DNA from: Hirundichthys speculiger
Lineage: Eukaryota > Chordata > Actinopteri > Beloniformes > Exocoetidae
Length of the DNA stretch: 64,000 nt
Assembly: GCA_018398805.1 (NCBI GenBank)
Contig: JAGFBZ010001158.1
Coordinates: 543,001 to 607,000, forward strand
Direction of reading: 5' to 3'
How positions within the stretch are numbered: the stretch's first letter is position 1; each line of letters begins with the position of its first letter. Positions 22,551-34,407 of the stretch are shown here, piece after piece. Position numbers and translations under genes: made by a program. The notes under the pieces are model-generated. The model searched no databases. It saw only the letters and a list, made by a program, of their open reading frames with translations, and was not told the origin of the DNA.

Positions 22551-23165
22551 TACGCATGCGCAGTCAACTCGAGTAGGAAGAAATTTCACAACTCCGGAAC
22601 CGGTGTTCTGAGATTTCTTCCTACCAAAAAATTTTTTCCTACCGTAGTGGAACATTATAGCCTCATCTGTTATTTTTTTCCTACATTGTAACAACATCCT
22701 ACCAGCACCTATATCTGCTCTCCTCTGTGTTTTGGGTGGTAGCATATTATTATACACATTTAATAACCATAATTATCCAGATAAGCGGAAGACGACGGAC
22801 GGACGGAAGGATTATGAATCCGTATTATGAAGATGAACATGAGGATATAAAGGGTGGATAGAAGAGGATTGACTAGATAAATGTACACTGGAGTTAAAAA
22901 AGTTGATATTTTATCGTTTTATCTCTTGTCATTCTTTTGTCATTCTGTGAAGTACAGTTAATAAAATTTAAGGTGAAGAAAAAAGTCCTCCAAGTCCTCC
23001 AATAACCTATGCAATATAAATACTGTGCATACAAAGTATTAAAAATACAAAAAACTAACCTTTTCTCTTCCACGATAACGAAGTTGCTGCTATACGCATG
23101 CGCAGTCAACTCGGGTAGGAAAATATTATGAGTAGGAAGAAATCTCAGAACACCGGCTCCCAGGA
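22551..23165. repeat. Composite repeat: direct 29-mers plus long inverted ends
   Basis: A direct repeat (tacgcatgcgcagtcaactc and eight further bases) occurs at about 22550-22578 and again at 23094-23122. Separately, ggaaccggtgttctgagatt (22593 on) is inverted relative to aatctcagaacaccggctcc (23139-23158), giving terminal inverted repeats of about 30 bp around a 540-bp interior. No coding was recognised. It probably is a DNA transposon inserted in, or carrying, a second repeat; the class is unknown. Confidence 0.6.
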
Positions 23166-23559
23166 GTCGCCTCATTACCAGACTATCAGACTTAACTGGA
23201 GCCCAACTCGGTTCCGCTCTCATACAAATGTGCAGCAGCTGCTCGCAGGGCGCGCGACAGCGGGACGCGGCAGCGTGTCCCGTCGCGCCGCATTTTGTAG
23301 AAAGCGCGCGGACGGGGAGCAAAGTGTGCAAAGGTCCGGTTGATTAGCGGCTGATGAATGTGAAGCCCCGGGGCTGTGCGCCAGCCGGGATCAGCGTCAG
23401 CCTCTAAAGACACAGCCGCGGGCGGGCGCGTGCGTGGCGGCCGACGGATGTCGAGCACGTCAGAGGAAGGACGGACGGACGCACGCGCCTCCATCCTTCC
23501 CTCCGTCCTGAAAACAACCGACAGACTGACAGCAGTCAGTCACTGCAGAGGAAACTCTG

Positions 23560-24720
23560 CTCTGCTTTTTACTTCCTCATCTGACCATATTTTATCTTTC
23601 TTTCATGTTTTCTCTTATCTGTTCATTTTAATTTTTTTTGTCTTGTGTCCTTTCCTTTCTTTCATCCTTTTCTCTCTTATCCTTTGTTCTTTTTCTTCCT
23701 CTCAATCTCTTCACGTTTTCTTCCTTTCACTCGCTCTCATGGTCTCACGTCCTAAATCCATCTTTTGTTTCCTGTCTTCTATTTTTTCAAGGCCTCCATG
23801 TTCCCTTCTTTCTCTTCTAAATCACCTGTCTTTTGTCTCATTTCCTTCCCTCCTTGTTTACATCCCTCTCCTTTGTTCTCTTCGTTCCTCATTTCCTCTC
23901 CATCTCTTTTCTTTTGAATTCCTCTTCCACACATCTCTTTTTATCTACTAAATTTATTTTCTCTCCTTTCCTTTGCCTTTTATTCCTCCATCTTGATTCT
24001 CTCTGTTCTGCTTCTACTTTTTTATTTCCCTCGTAATCTCTCGTTTCCTCTCATTTACTTTCCTTCCCTTCCTCTTTCGTTCCACTCATCCTTACCCTCT
24101 TAATCTTGTTTCCACACTTTTCTTTTCTTGTTCTTTCCTCTTCTGATATTTTCTCTTTTGTTCCCTCTCATGTTCCCTTATGTCCTCTCCTATAATTCCC
24201 TCTCCTTTCCTCAGTTCTTGTCATTTCCATTTTTCTTCTCATGTTCTTTCCTTCATCTTTGCTGACTCGATTTTACTCCTCTTTCCTCGTATGTCCTCTT
24301 ATCTTCCTTCGGTTCCTCTTTTAATCTCAGTCCCCCTCTCTCTTTTTCTTCTCTCTTCATTCCTCTCTTAAATTTCCTTTCATAATCTGTTCTTGTTTTC
24401 TCTCATCTCATCTACTTTGCTCTCTTCATCTTCTCTTTTTCTACCCGTATTTCCTCCCTTTGGCTTCAGGCTCACATGTACTTTCCTCTCATTCACTCCT
24501 TTCCTCCACTTGCCTCCTCTGGTCTTATTTCCTCATTTCTTCACTTCTTTTCTCTCTACACTATTTCTTTTATGAACTCTTTCATTTCCTCTGATAGTCT
24601 TGACTAGCGTTCTCTCCTTTTCTTTCCTTTCACCAACCTTATTTCCTCTCGCGGCATCTCTCTTCCTTCTCTCCTTCATCCTCTGTTCCTTTCCCTTTAT
24701 TCTCCTTGAGACGTCACTAG
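23560..24720 (+). repeat. 1.1-kb polypyrimidine (T/C) tract
   Basis: The plus strand is overwhelmingly T and C across more than 1.1 kb, with words such as tttcct, ctcttt and ttcctct, and only scattered purines, mostly A. It is not a simple microsatellite; no fixed unit is visible. Open frames through it are a composition artefact (runs of Ser, Phe, Leu). Confidence 0.85.
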
Positions 24721-25559
24721 GATTTTACCTTTATTTACATCATCTGTCTCTTTATTTATTTTTAAACAAACATTTAGCCAATTTTAGTTTTTTTAATCCA
24801 CTCATTTTGTTTTACTTCTATATTAGTTAGTCGTTCAAAAGTTAGCACCTCCTCTTTTTTTCCAGTTGTTTTTTTTTTTTTTTGTAAATATTACCATAGT
24901 GGGTCTTAGTATTGGTGAAATGTGACCTCAGATGAAGAGCTCCATATATTTTTCCCACAATGCTGTTGTGTATTTAACAAAAACGTTCCTGAATCCTGAA
25001 TCCTGAGTCTTGACCACCATCAAAGAGGGTTGAGCTGCTGTGACTCATCATCAGTGGATGAACTGATCAGCAGGTGAACTGATCAGCAGGTGAACAGACC
25101 TCCATTAAAGCAGATGCTTTGGCAGCTTGCTGGTCTGGAGCATTCAGGTGTGTTAACAGAATGCCAGGAGGGAAAGACATAAGCAACGTTCTTGGAGAGG
25201 CAGATCTTATAGTTGTGTTTTTCTTTTTGGTCTGTAACTTTGTTTCTTCTTTTAAATTTTTTTGACTAATCCTTATTTTTGTACTTATGTTGCCATTATT
25301 TAAACTCAGTTCAGTTTTGTGGGGATCCAGTTGTTACCACATCCACCACAACTGCTGACCAGACATCCTCTGACCTCAAGAGAATGAAAAACGTCTGACA
25401 GTAATACGGTGATGCGTAATCTAGAGGTAGAGCCGTTTGTGTACGTCCACATGTGACCAGGTGGATGCACATTTATTCCATTTGGACGTGCTCTTTTACA
25501 CGCCGACATGCGAAAACTTGGTATCTTGCGATCGCGGGTTTAGGATAGCGGGAGGTCTG

Positions 25560-25645
25560 AAACTGTACCGAATTCGTACCGAAACCTTGACACAAAAACC
25601 GAGGTACGGACCGTACCGTGAGCCACCTGTACCTTTGTACCCCTA

Positions 25646-25646
<1 letters not shown>
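25560..25646. mobile_element. hAT-like end fragment ('accgtacc...cccctag')
   Basis: The phrase 'accgaggtacggaccgtacc' ending 'tacccctag' resembles the terminus of a fish hAT element with ACCCCTA ends. It runs into an (AT)n tract at 25647-25700. Confidence 0.45.
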
Positions 25647-25688
<42 letters not shown>

Positions 25689-25700
25689 ATATATATATAC
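25647..25700. repeat. (AT)n microsatellite
   Basis: About 54 bp of nearly pure AT dinucleotides with one interruption. Confidence 0.9.
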
Positions 25701-25705
25701 ACATA

Positions 25706-26078
25706 CAGTCATGGAAAAAAAAATTATTAGACCACCCTTGTTTTCTTCAGTTTCTTGTTCATTTTAATGCCTGGTACAACTAAAGGTACATTTGTTTGGA
25801 CAAACATAATGATAACCACAAAGATTGCTCATAAGAGTTTTATTTAAGAGCTGATATCTTACCATTTTTCATGGTTTTCTTGATTATAACCTAAATCACT
25901 TAAGTTTTTACATCAATAGCTATGGCGTTGTACTGCCAAAAACACTGCTTTTATGCATTCAATGTTTTCTTTTCTGTCTGTTTTAGTCACATGATGACGT
26001 TTAGTTAGTGGTACCAGGTATTAAAATGAACAAGAAAGTGAAGAAAAAATGGTGGTCTAATAATTTTTTCCATGACTG
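25706..26078 (+). mobile_element. Tc1/mariner-type MITE, family M, copy 1
   Basis: Long inverted ends, CAGTCATGGAAAAAA at the left and TTTTTTCCATGACTG at the right, are flanked by TA (25704-25705 and 26079-26080). The inversion extends inward: 'ttcttgttcattttaatgcc' pairs with 'ttaaaatgaacaagaaa'. The 373-bp element has no transposase. An inverted second copy lies at 30251-30632. Confidence 0.88.
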
Positions 26079-26089
26079 TATATTACAGG

Positions 26090-26232
26090 AAAAAATATAA
26101 CGCGATATATATTGTTACCGCACATGCCTTAGATTATACTGCAATATAGATTTGAAGCCATATTGCCCAGCCCTACTGTGACCCTAGATAGGACTAAATG
26201 GGTATAGATGATGGATGGATGGATGGATGAAT
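26090..26232. repeat. hAT end fragment ('gcccagccct') followed by ATGG tail
   Basis: 'gaagccatattgcccagccc' is a typical hAT terminus. It is followed directly by 'tgtgaccctagataggacta' and (ggat)n, the same tail phrase as at 9655-9710. Confidence 0.5.
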
Positions 26233-28273
26233 GGTAAAAGTTTCAGGTCAATAGCGCCTTTAGAAATATGTTTACTGGTAAAAATGCTGACGTGTTCAGT
26301 ACAGGAAGGGTTAAAAGAGCAGGTACGAGTGTGTATAAATATATACACAGCAGCACTGTGTGTATATATTTATGGGAATCCTGGGAAACCTTAGACAAGC
26401 AGCACCCCCCCTCCTACTACAGCATCCTGGCTCCTGTATCTCCGTAGCTTCAGTGCAGTGATCAGACGGGCGCTCATTGACGGAGCTCAGCCGTGTGTGG
26501 GCTGATTCTACATTACAGTCGATACTGGATGAATGCCCGGTGCTGTGTGAATTAAAATAAAAATAAAAAAAAATCCCCAGACCAAAGCGCTGCAGCATTC
26601 ACCCACAAGCCCTCCGTAGAAGCGGAGAGCACTAAAACTCAGCCGGGCATTCACGCCCTACAACAGTGATGCAACAGCTCATAGCTGCGGTGCTGGGACG
26701 TACACGTCTGCTCCTTCAGGATGCTGAGCTGGTCCACCACATCCCGAGCTCGTACGGCCCGGTGGACTTCCAGCTGAGCGCAGAGAGAAAGTCTTGTCGG
26801 TTTTGGTGTGAAAAAACTGCTTGTGCAGAGATTTGTTTTCTAGCTGTGTCAAGCAACAAAACAGTTTCCCCCTCATTAGCTGAGGCTGGTGGAGGGAACG
26901 AAGGAGTGAAGAAAACTGAGGGAGAGGAGCTTGTGAGACATGAAAAAACCCCACAGTAAATTAGTTTTCAAATATCCACGTACTGAGGTTGCTGTGTAGA
27001 AGATGTAACTGCAGCAGAAAACTGACTGACGTAGAATTTCTTTAATGTTCCTTCATGTAATCCAGTCAGATAAAAACTGAAAATCTGCATTAAATGAGCT
27101 GCCGCAGCATCAACCGTACGTCCCGGAGTTTCATTTCATGCATCCTGCACCTGCGTGTGCGCCGCGGTGTCCTCGACCGCAAGAACAGCAGCTTCATCAC
27201 AGGCAGAAAACCCAAAGCTCAGCGGCCAGTCGGCTAAAAGATGAAGAAGAAGTAACGTTCCCTGATTTCAGCTGCGTGGACAGATTCCCAGCAGGGGCAC
27301 CGCTGCAACAACCGAAGGAAACTCTAAAGTGTGAACGAGAAATATTTAGGAGGATATTGCAGTCAATAGATGATCACAATTATACAATGTATGTTGCGTT
27401 CAAGGTGATTTAGAGCAGCAATAACTGGTTTTTGTCAAGTTAAAACATCGGTTTCAGTCAGGAAGCATCGTCGTCTCCTGTCCTTGCTGTTGAAGTATCT
27501 TCGGACTACACATCGACGACAGGTGAAGCAGCACAGCAGAGGAGACGGGGAGACTCAAGAAAGTAAAAGCAGAAAAGAAAACGAGAGAGTGTCTGAGTAA
27601 GAGACTAAATAAGTCTGAATCTGAATAAAAGTTACTGAGTAAATCTTGCGACAGCAGTGACTGGACTTCCTCGCCTGTAGGGGTTCCTTTGCGCTGCTTT
27701 AACATTTACTTATTGCACACTGAAACATAAATATTTCAGAACCTGTCCAGAAAAATTAAGAGTTTACTGAGTTAAAATAAAGTTTAAATTCTGTCAGGAA
27801 ATGCCAAAGGTTTCAGGAAGGGGTAGGGCTGAACGTTTAATGACATTTGAATTTGAAGCACTATGATGTCCAACAACCCCCCCACCCCCCACCCCACCAC
27901 CACCACCAGTCCACGTACACTCCCCCAGTCTGTAAGGCACATCTACCAACTCTGTGCAGAACCATAACTATGACAGTAACACAAGAACTGGTCCTGACAG
28001 ATCATTACAATACCTTCATTATGCAACAGTTCTTTAAACAACTACCAACTGGTTTTAGGGTCACAGCGTCTTCCTTGTGTGACAGTCGTTCCCTCCGGTG
28101 AGAAGTACCGTTCCTCTCAGCTAGTCACACCAACCAGTCACTGTTAAACCTGGTCAAACATTAGTCCCACTACTTGTATTCTGTTAAGAGAAATGCACAG
28201 CAGAGATACATGCTGAGCAAAGCTGGTACTTTCCACAACAAGGCAACGTCATCAGCTGTTACCAACATTACTA

Positions 28274-29239
28274 CCATATTTTCCAGACTATAAGTCACGA
28301 TGGAGTATTAGTCGCATCTATCAAAACATGTTGTGAAGAGGAAAAACATATACAAGTGGCATCAGGTGATAAGAGTGGGTGATATTAGCACCGTTGATGA
28401 GCCCCTTCCAGCGGCAGCTGTTCAAGGACCCATCTGTGGACTTGCTCCTTCATCTGTGGACTCATTCCTCCATCTGTGGAATCATTCCTCCATCTGTGGA
28501 CTCGTTCCTCCATCTGTGGACTCGTTCCTCCATCTGTGGAATCGTTCCTCCATCTGTGGACTCATTCCTCCATCTGTGGACTTGCTCCTCTATCTGTGGA
28601 CTCTTCCCTCCATCTGTGGACTCGTTCCTCCATCTGTGGATTCGTTGTTCCATTTGTGGACTCGTTCCTCCATCTGTGGACTCTTCCCTCCATCTGTGGA
28701 CTCGTTCCTCCATCTGTGGACTCGTTCCTTCATCAGTGGACTCATTCCTCCATCTGTGGATTCGTTGTTCCATTTGTGGACTTGCTCCTCTAACTGTGGA
28801 CTCGTTCCTCCGTCTGTGGACTCGTTCCCCCCGTCTGTGGGCTTGTTCCTCCATCTCTGTCCATCTTTCAGTCCGTGGTTCTCCTTCTTTGATTGTTTCA
28901 TAGCTGTCATCTGCTTTTCTTCAGTCCCTGACTAGTTTCTCATCACTCCAAACTTTCTGCTGCTCCGTTACTGTTTTCAGCTGCAGATTTTATCATCTTC
29001 AGTTTAAACTCTGCAGTAGAACTTTTTCTTCTTGGTGGCATATTTGTGTTCTCTCAGTCTTTATGGTTTAATCTTGGAATTTTTTCGATATCAGTGTTCA
29101 GTTGTCTTGAGTGAAGACAATGTCCTGTTGTTGTCATGGATACATGGAGGATATTTTTGACATGAGTCGGTTTGAAATATAAGTCACAGGACCAGACAAA
29201 CTACTAAAAAAAGCACAAATTATAGTCCAGAAAATACGT
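28274..29239. mobile_element. TIR element carrying a 20-bp VNTR
   Basis: The left end ccatattttccagactataa is the inverse of the right end ttatagtccagaaaatacgt with few mismatches, and both sides are bordered by TA (28272-28273 and 29240-29241). This fits a TA-target DNA transposon. Second inner motifs 'taagtcac' occur near both ends. Almost half the interior is the VNTR at 28431-28860. No transposase was recognised. Confidence 0.72.
28431..28860 (+). repeat. 20-bp VNTR, about 21 units
   Basis: The consensus unit is ctcrttcctccatctgtgga. About 21 consecutive 20-bp units are in perfect register (no length changes), with substitutions mainly at positions 1-6 and 12. A 20-bp period gives a 60-bp coding period, so all three plus-strand frames and two minus-strand frames stay open; the 200-codon frame at 28333-28935 is a by-product. 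There are no spacers, so it is not a CRISPR array. Confidence 0.95.
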
Positions 29240-30250
29240 TATAAAGAAGCACCACAGTAAATGTAAAACACTGACTGAACTTGGGTTTGAAAACTTGTTG
29301 GACATGTTTGTTGAATCGCTACAATTAAAACTTAAGGTTCTCAATGAAAGCAAGATTCCACAAAGTCTATGAAAGCTAAAGTCTCACAGGACCCAGAACC
29401 ACCGCCGTGCTCTGGTTTTGGACCGGCTTTGCTTCGTCCTCGAGTCCCACAGGAATTGATTCAGAGCGGAGCACTGGCGAGCGGCGATAAGTGCCGCCCA
29501 CTCGGCTGGCTTTGTAAAAAATAACGAACTCGCCCGAAGGTTTCGAGATCACATGACTGCTGCGCTGCGACCGCTGCGATATGAGTCTGTTCATTTCAAG
29601 ACTCAAATCTTGCCATGTCTCGTTCTTTCTAGAAAACCTGTTTTATTAACAGGACAACAGTGTGCAGACTTTTAGTGTTATACCATGATGTCGGAGGAGG
29701 AACCCAGAAGACAGAAACCAGGAGGATTAGCCTCAACACTTCCTGCCATAACGTCTTTCCTACTCTCCTTTTTTCCATCAACAGCAGCTTTGGTCTGGAA
29801 TTCTGTTTCGGGTAATAAAGTCACTGATGCAGAACAGATTACAAATGTGATGTACTGTCGCTGGAAGTCCCTTCGAAACTATGATTAAGGCGCCGGAATA
29901 TAAATGTTAATCCTCTTCCTTTGCCTTCTGTATTCAGTGAGCATTTTAAAAGAAATCCGTGGACCGAAAGCCTCTGCCTCCATGAGGGTGCATAGTAATG
30001 CCATGTCATAATAATTGATTTACAAAACCCATAACCTCCTCGCTGAAGAAGCCAGTGTGGACGTCAGAGGGCATCCAAATGTCAACCACTCAGTTGAACT
30101 CTTCATAGCATGGTGAACATGTAATTGGTCAATAAAACTTAATTGGGGGTCGGGGGGGGGGTGGGGGTAGAAACACTAAAAGATTACGTGAAAAATAGAT
30201 TTACATGTAGTTTCTAGAGGAAAAGAACAAGCTGAACTATTTACATTAAA

Positions 30251-30632
30251 CAGTCATGGAAAAAATTATTAGACCACCATTTTTTCTTCACTTTCTTGTT
30301 CATTTTAATACCTGGTACCACTAAACGTCATCATGTGACTAAAACAGACAGAAAAGAAAACACTGAATGCATAAAAGCAGTGTTTTTGGCAATACAACGC
30401 CATAGCTATTGATGTAAAAACTTAAGTGATTTAGGTTATGAATTAAGAAAACCATGGAAAATGGTAAGATATCAGCTCTTAAATAAAACTCTTATGAGCA
30501 ATCTTTGTGGTTATCGTTATGTTTGTCAAACAAACAAACAAACAAACAAATGTACCTTTAGTTGTACCAGGCATTAAAATGAACAAGAAACTGAAGAAAA
30601 CAAGGGTGGTCTAATAATTTTTTCCATGACTG
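30251..30632 (-). mobile_element. Tc1/mariner-type MITE, family M, copy 2 (inverted)
   Basis: It starts CAGTCATGGAAAAAATTATT and ends TTTTTTCCATGACTG followed by TA; the left flank is aa. Its right arm, with 'gtacctttagttgtaccagg', is the reverse complement of the left arm of 25706-26078. An internal (caaa)n expansion lies at 30528-30550. Confidence 0.88.
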
Positions 30633-30855
30633 TATATGTACGATATACAAAGTATTGTATAGAAAGAAAAAACAGATTTAACTGTTAAAACGTTTGTATA
30701 TACATACAGTTTATACCAGAAAGAGGTTTAACTGTTTACATGTTACACATTTACTGTTTATTTAGCAAACTAGAAAATCACCATCAGAGTCCAGTCAACA
30801 ACAGGACAGAGTTAAAAATGATGAAAGATCATGAATCTGCATTTTTTCCACTGTG

Positions 30856-30988
30856 AGAGAACGCACAAAACATCCTGTGATGTTTCCGCGATTTTTAAAA
30901 TTTTTTAAAATTATATTATATATTTCTAAAAAATCTGCGAATAACTAAAATCGCCGAACTTAAACCGCGAATTGGCAAGGGATCACTG
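30856..30988. mobile_element. Family E element, 3' fragment
   Basis: 'gatgtttccgcgatttttaa' through 'aattggcaagggatcactg' matches the right part of 18757-19253 and ends at a TA. The left part is missing. Confidence 0.75.
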
Positions 30989-32246
30989 TACACCACATCC
31001 CCCCCGCTGACCCGTTTGAGCTCAGCTGATATTTGACCCTTCCGGCTTTCCGTAGCTGAAGGCGTGAGGCACTGGGAAGCTGTCGGTTGAGCACAAAAAG
31101 TCTGCAGACTAACTCAAAACTAACACAGACTGTATTTCCATGTGTCCATGCAGAGATTTTGACATCTGTCAGTCATCTGTCAACGAATAAATAATGCAGA
31201 ATGATGCATTTGTAGGAAATACAAGTGAGTGTATGACGTATCACGTATGTAACACACCAATGGTTGATCAGCTTCTCTCAATTCTAGTTATCAAACTTGT
31301 ATGCTCAATTGCATACAATTTTTTGTGCAATTTTTTTTTTTAATTCCACTATTTTTTTTTTCTTTAAATTAAATCCAAAAACTCTGACGATCTGAGTCTT
31401 TACAGTTGATTCCAATCGTAAGGGGCTTGAGGGTCCCGTCAGCCGTGAGAGTATCTGTATTAAAGTCACGCCGTGTCCTTGGCCCATCTGTAGGGCAGTG
31501 CCGTCTTACAAACAGGAACCCTCGTTGTGTTTCTGGAGAACACTTGATCAGATACAAGTCGGTTTTGTTGAGAGGAGAGAAGGCTTTTTACCCAGTCAAG
31601 CATGGATGACCCCAGATAAGAGAAAAAGAGGCAGGGAATGAGGTTTTTTTTTTCCTTTTTTTTATAAGAGGCCATCCCGATACGGCCCTTACTCCGCAGC
31701 CTCATACAGCCAATCTGCTCAAACATTCACTGCAGTCCCCACATCACCAGAGAGAGAGAGAGAGAGAGATGGAGAAATAGAGAGAAAACCTCTGTCTACC
31801 TTCTGGAAAATGTATGAAAGCGAGATGTGGAGATGTGATCCAGGCAGTAGCCCATATCCTTTCTGTCGTGTAATGGAAATGTGACACGGTGGGGTGAATG
31901 CATACAAACCTATCGACTCTGCTGGTGCGTGCGTGGCGACGGAGATGCCCAGGGAAAACGAAAAGGTTAAAAGGGAGAAGAAAAAACATGCAGAAAGGAA
32001 CAGAAAGACGCACAGAAGAATACGAGTAGGGAAATGAGACCAACACACGGCCCCGTCCTCTTCTGGGGAGTCCATCGCAGTCCAAAACACCTCCAGCAGC
32101 AGCTCCACTTTGACATGGATCATGAAAACAGGCTTGATTTTAAATTCTCTCCACTGCTGAGGGCATGAGGACAAAAACCAATGACTGTAAATACGACTGA
32201 AAGCTGAGACAGACCCTCCTCACAGATAACAGACTTCAGCATATAT

Positions 32247-33351
32247 TATATATATTATTATATTATTATATATTATAAGGAAATTATGACGTCATCCGAT
32301 AACTCTGATATCATGACGAATACCCCCGATAACAACATGGCAGTGCCTCGCTCCCTCTGAGCCTTGAACGACCGGCAGTGAATGTTATGTTCAAGTGACA
32401 TCAGCACAATCAGAAAAATGATTACTTAATAAGGAAAATGAAGAACACCCCCTCGTGCTAGAAAACAACTCGTTAACTCGGTCATAATTTTGGTAGTTGC
32501 TGACTTGAATTGATATTCACAGTATTTTCCCACATGTTACAGATAAAAAAAGAAAAAAATAGAAAAGGCTGAATGAACGACTAGCAAACGAGGGAACGTG
32601 GGAATTTACGTTACACCTTGAATGCAGCATGCAGCACAGCGCGTACTGATCACAACAAACATGGCAGCGTGGAACTTCGTTAAAGTTTCAGAAGAAGATA
32701 GTTTGGTGGTTATTTGTGATGAATCATCCGAGAGAATTCTACGAGGAGGGAAGCACAAGCTTTAATACGTCAAACCTGATCAGCCACCTACAACATAACA
32801 ATCGCTTCCATGGAGTTTTGAAATCACGCTAACCTGAGCTAACAGACGCTAATGCTAACGTGCACAAGCCAACAGCAGTCTCCCCTCCCCTCTCCCTCAT
32901 TTCTCTCATCTAAAGCTTCCATGAGATTAAAAAATAAAAAATAAAAACCACTGAACCTCATTTACTTTAGTTAAAGGTATTAATTTAAATGGAACCACAA
33001 GCCAAAATCCTTTAAATGTTAATCTTTTTCAGTTTGTAATTTTGATGCATGTAATTCCATCAGTTCAAGGAGCCTTTATTTTTTATATCAGTCAGTAATG
33101 AACCTTATTTAAGTTGATGTGAGATATCAAATAGGTTTGTTTGATAGCTTTATGAAGATGTTTGAGAGGCTTGCCAATAGTTTTTCTTTGGAAAAAATAA
33201 ACATCTGTTCATTTAAAAAGTCAAAACTATTTTTGATTTTGTTCATAGTATTGATGTAATGATCTTAGGTATATGTGTGTGTTATCAGTTATCGGTTATT
33301 GGTTATCGGTTATCGGTATCGGTTTTAAAAAACAGTTATCGTGCATCCCTA
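32247..33351 (+). mobile_element. hAT-like element with degenerate BED-finger gene
   Basis: The right end is cagttatcgtgcatccct then a, preceded by a 'ggttatcggt' run. A perfect 8-bp duplication gcatatat lies at 32239-32246 and 33352-33359. The left terminus does not pair with the right one; it has decayed into an (AT)-rich run, so the left boundary rests on the duplication alone. Confidence 0.65.
32661..32830 (+). pseudogene. hAT transposase BED-finger remnant, frameshifted
   Basis: ATG 32661 opens M-A-A-W-N-F-V-K-V-S-E-E-D, then V-V-I-C-D-E and L-R-G-G-K-H-K. After a frameshift near 32760 it continues F-N-T-S-N-L-I-S-H-L-Q-H-N-N-R-F. The phrase T-S-N-L-x-x-H-L-x-x-x-H is the second half of a BED finger, normally reading H in place of one of the Asn residues, and R-G-G-K is typical of the first half. 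The second Cys of the C-x2-C pair is not seen. No RNase-H-like catalytic region was recognised downstream. Confidence 0.6.
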
Positions 33352-33484
33352 GCATATATTATAATCAAAACGACCTGGTTTGAATTTAAAGGGTTTGTTT
33401 CAGCGGCTCATTTTGTTGTGCTGGATTATTTCATTTGTACTGGATGTAATTTCTTGCAAAATATTGAAATAAAATATTTCCCAT

Positions 33485-33650
33485 GCCACTGGCTGCAACT
33501 GAGACCCAAACTATGACCGAACCACCTCTGTGCTTTACAGCTGGACAGGAAATGGGACCGGTTTCTGAAACGCACCACACTTGTCCAACTGCTCATTTGA
33601 AAATGTCTCACTCTGATTCCTGTGGTGAGGATTCAGGATGTTTTCATCCA
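33485..33650 (-). mobile_element. Tc1-like transposase remnant
   Basis: On the minus strand the sequence around 33490-33540 reads A-K-H-R-G-G-S-V-I-V-W-V-S-V-A-A, resembling the G-G-S-I-M-V-W-G motif of Tc1 transposases. No ends are visible. Confidence 0.45.
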
Positions 33651-34407
33651 TAAAGGATTAATTTCTATCATCTAATTTTATCTGAAACCATCAAAATATT
33701 TATCTGTGATCTCAGATCCCTTCATGTGCCAAAATATTTTTATTTTTTCACTTTGTCATCTATTAAACCGATGAGAAGAATGTTTCATATTTTACTTTAT
33801 GCTTTTGGGATCTTTGGGATCTGTTCATCTCTTTCTCTCATGACTAATTATCAAAACAGAAATTAAGGGTTTGTACGTGCGCTGTGTTCCCCACCAGAAT
33901 GAAACTATTCATGTGGGGAAGAGCAGAACGTTTTATCTGGGATATCTGGGAACTGCCTTGTTCACTGTCTTTGCAGGCAGTTGTCTGAGACTGAACCGGA
34001 GCTCGGGGGAACCGTGTGGCTTCTGGCCAAGTCAAGACCACCGCACTGTGGTGTAACTAACATTCCCAGAGTGCTGGGCTCTCGCCCTCAGAAGAGGCTA
34101 CACGGATGGAGGTGGTCTGACTGACCACAGCCAGGCCCGACTCGCCAGGCCAACCTTTCCCAAGAGATGGCGAACAGCGGACCCAGACGGGTACCTCTAC
34201 TTACGAACGTCTCTACATACGAAATATTCAGGTTACGAAACGCCTCAACGGGAAAATATTACTCGTTACTAAAGAAATTTCAAGATACGAAAAGCAAAAA
34301 TACAGTACGCGCTGCTACTCGCAGCTCCCAGAGTTTACCGAACGTAAACATACTTGTAGCTGCTCTGCCATTGGCTATCGGCTAGCATCTTCCTGGCATC
34401 TCTCTGA

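Noticed and set aside
23376..24830. Several open frames rich in Ser, Phe and Leu that look like membrane proteins
   Set aside because: They follow from the polypyrimidine composition (TTC, TCT, CTT codons), with no start context or domain.
25308..25509. A possible tRNA or SINE head near 25430
   Set aside because: I could not find A and B box promoter motifs at correct spacing or a cloverleaf.
28431..28860. Possible CRISPR-like array
   Set aside because: Units are contiguous with no spacers and the genome is a vertebrate; it is a minisatellite.
28333..28935. A 200-codon open frame and its overlapping frames on both strands
   Set aside because: They are produced by the 20-bp VNTR, which has no stop in these registers; there is no domain and no unique coding sequence.
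31719..32174. A 151-codon minus-strand frame with hydrophobic stretches
   Set aside because: It includes a GA microsatellite and low-complexity sequence; I see no signal of a family or splice structure.
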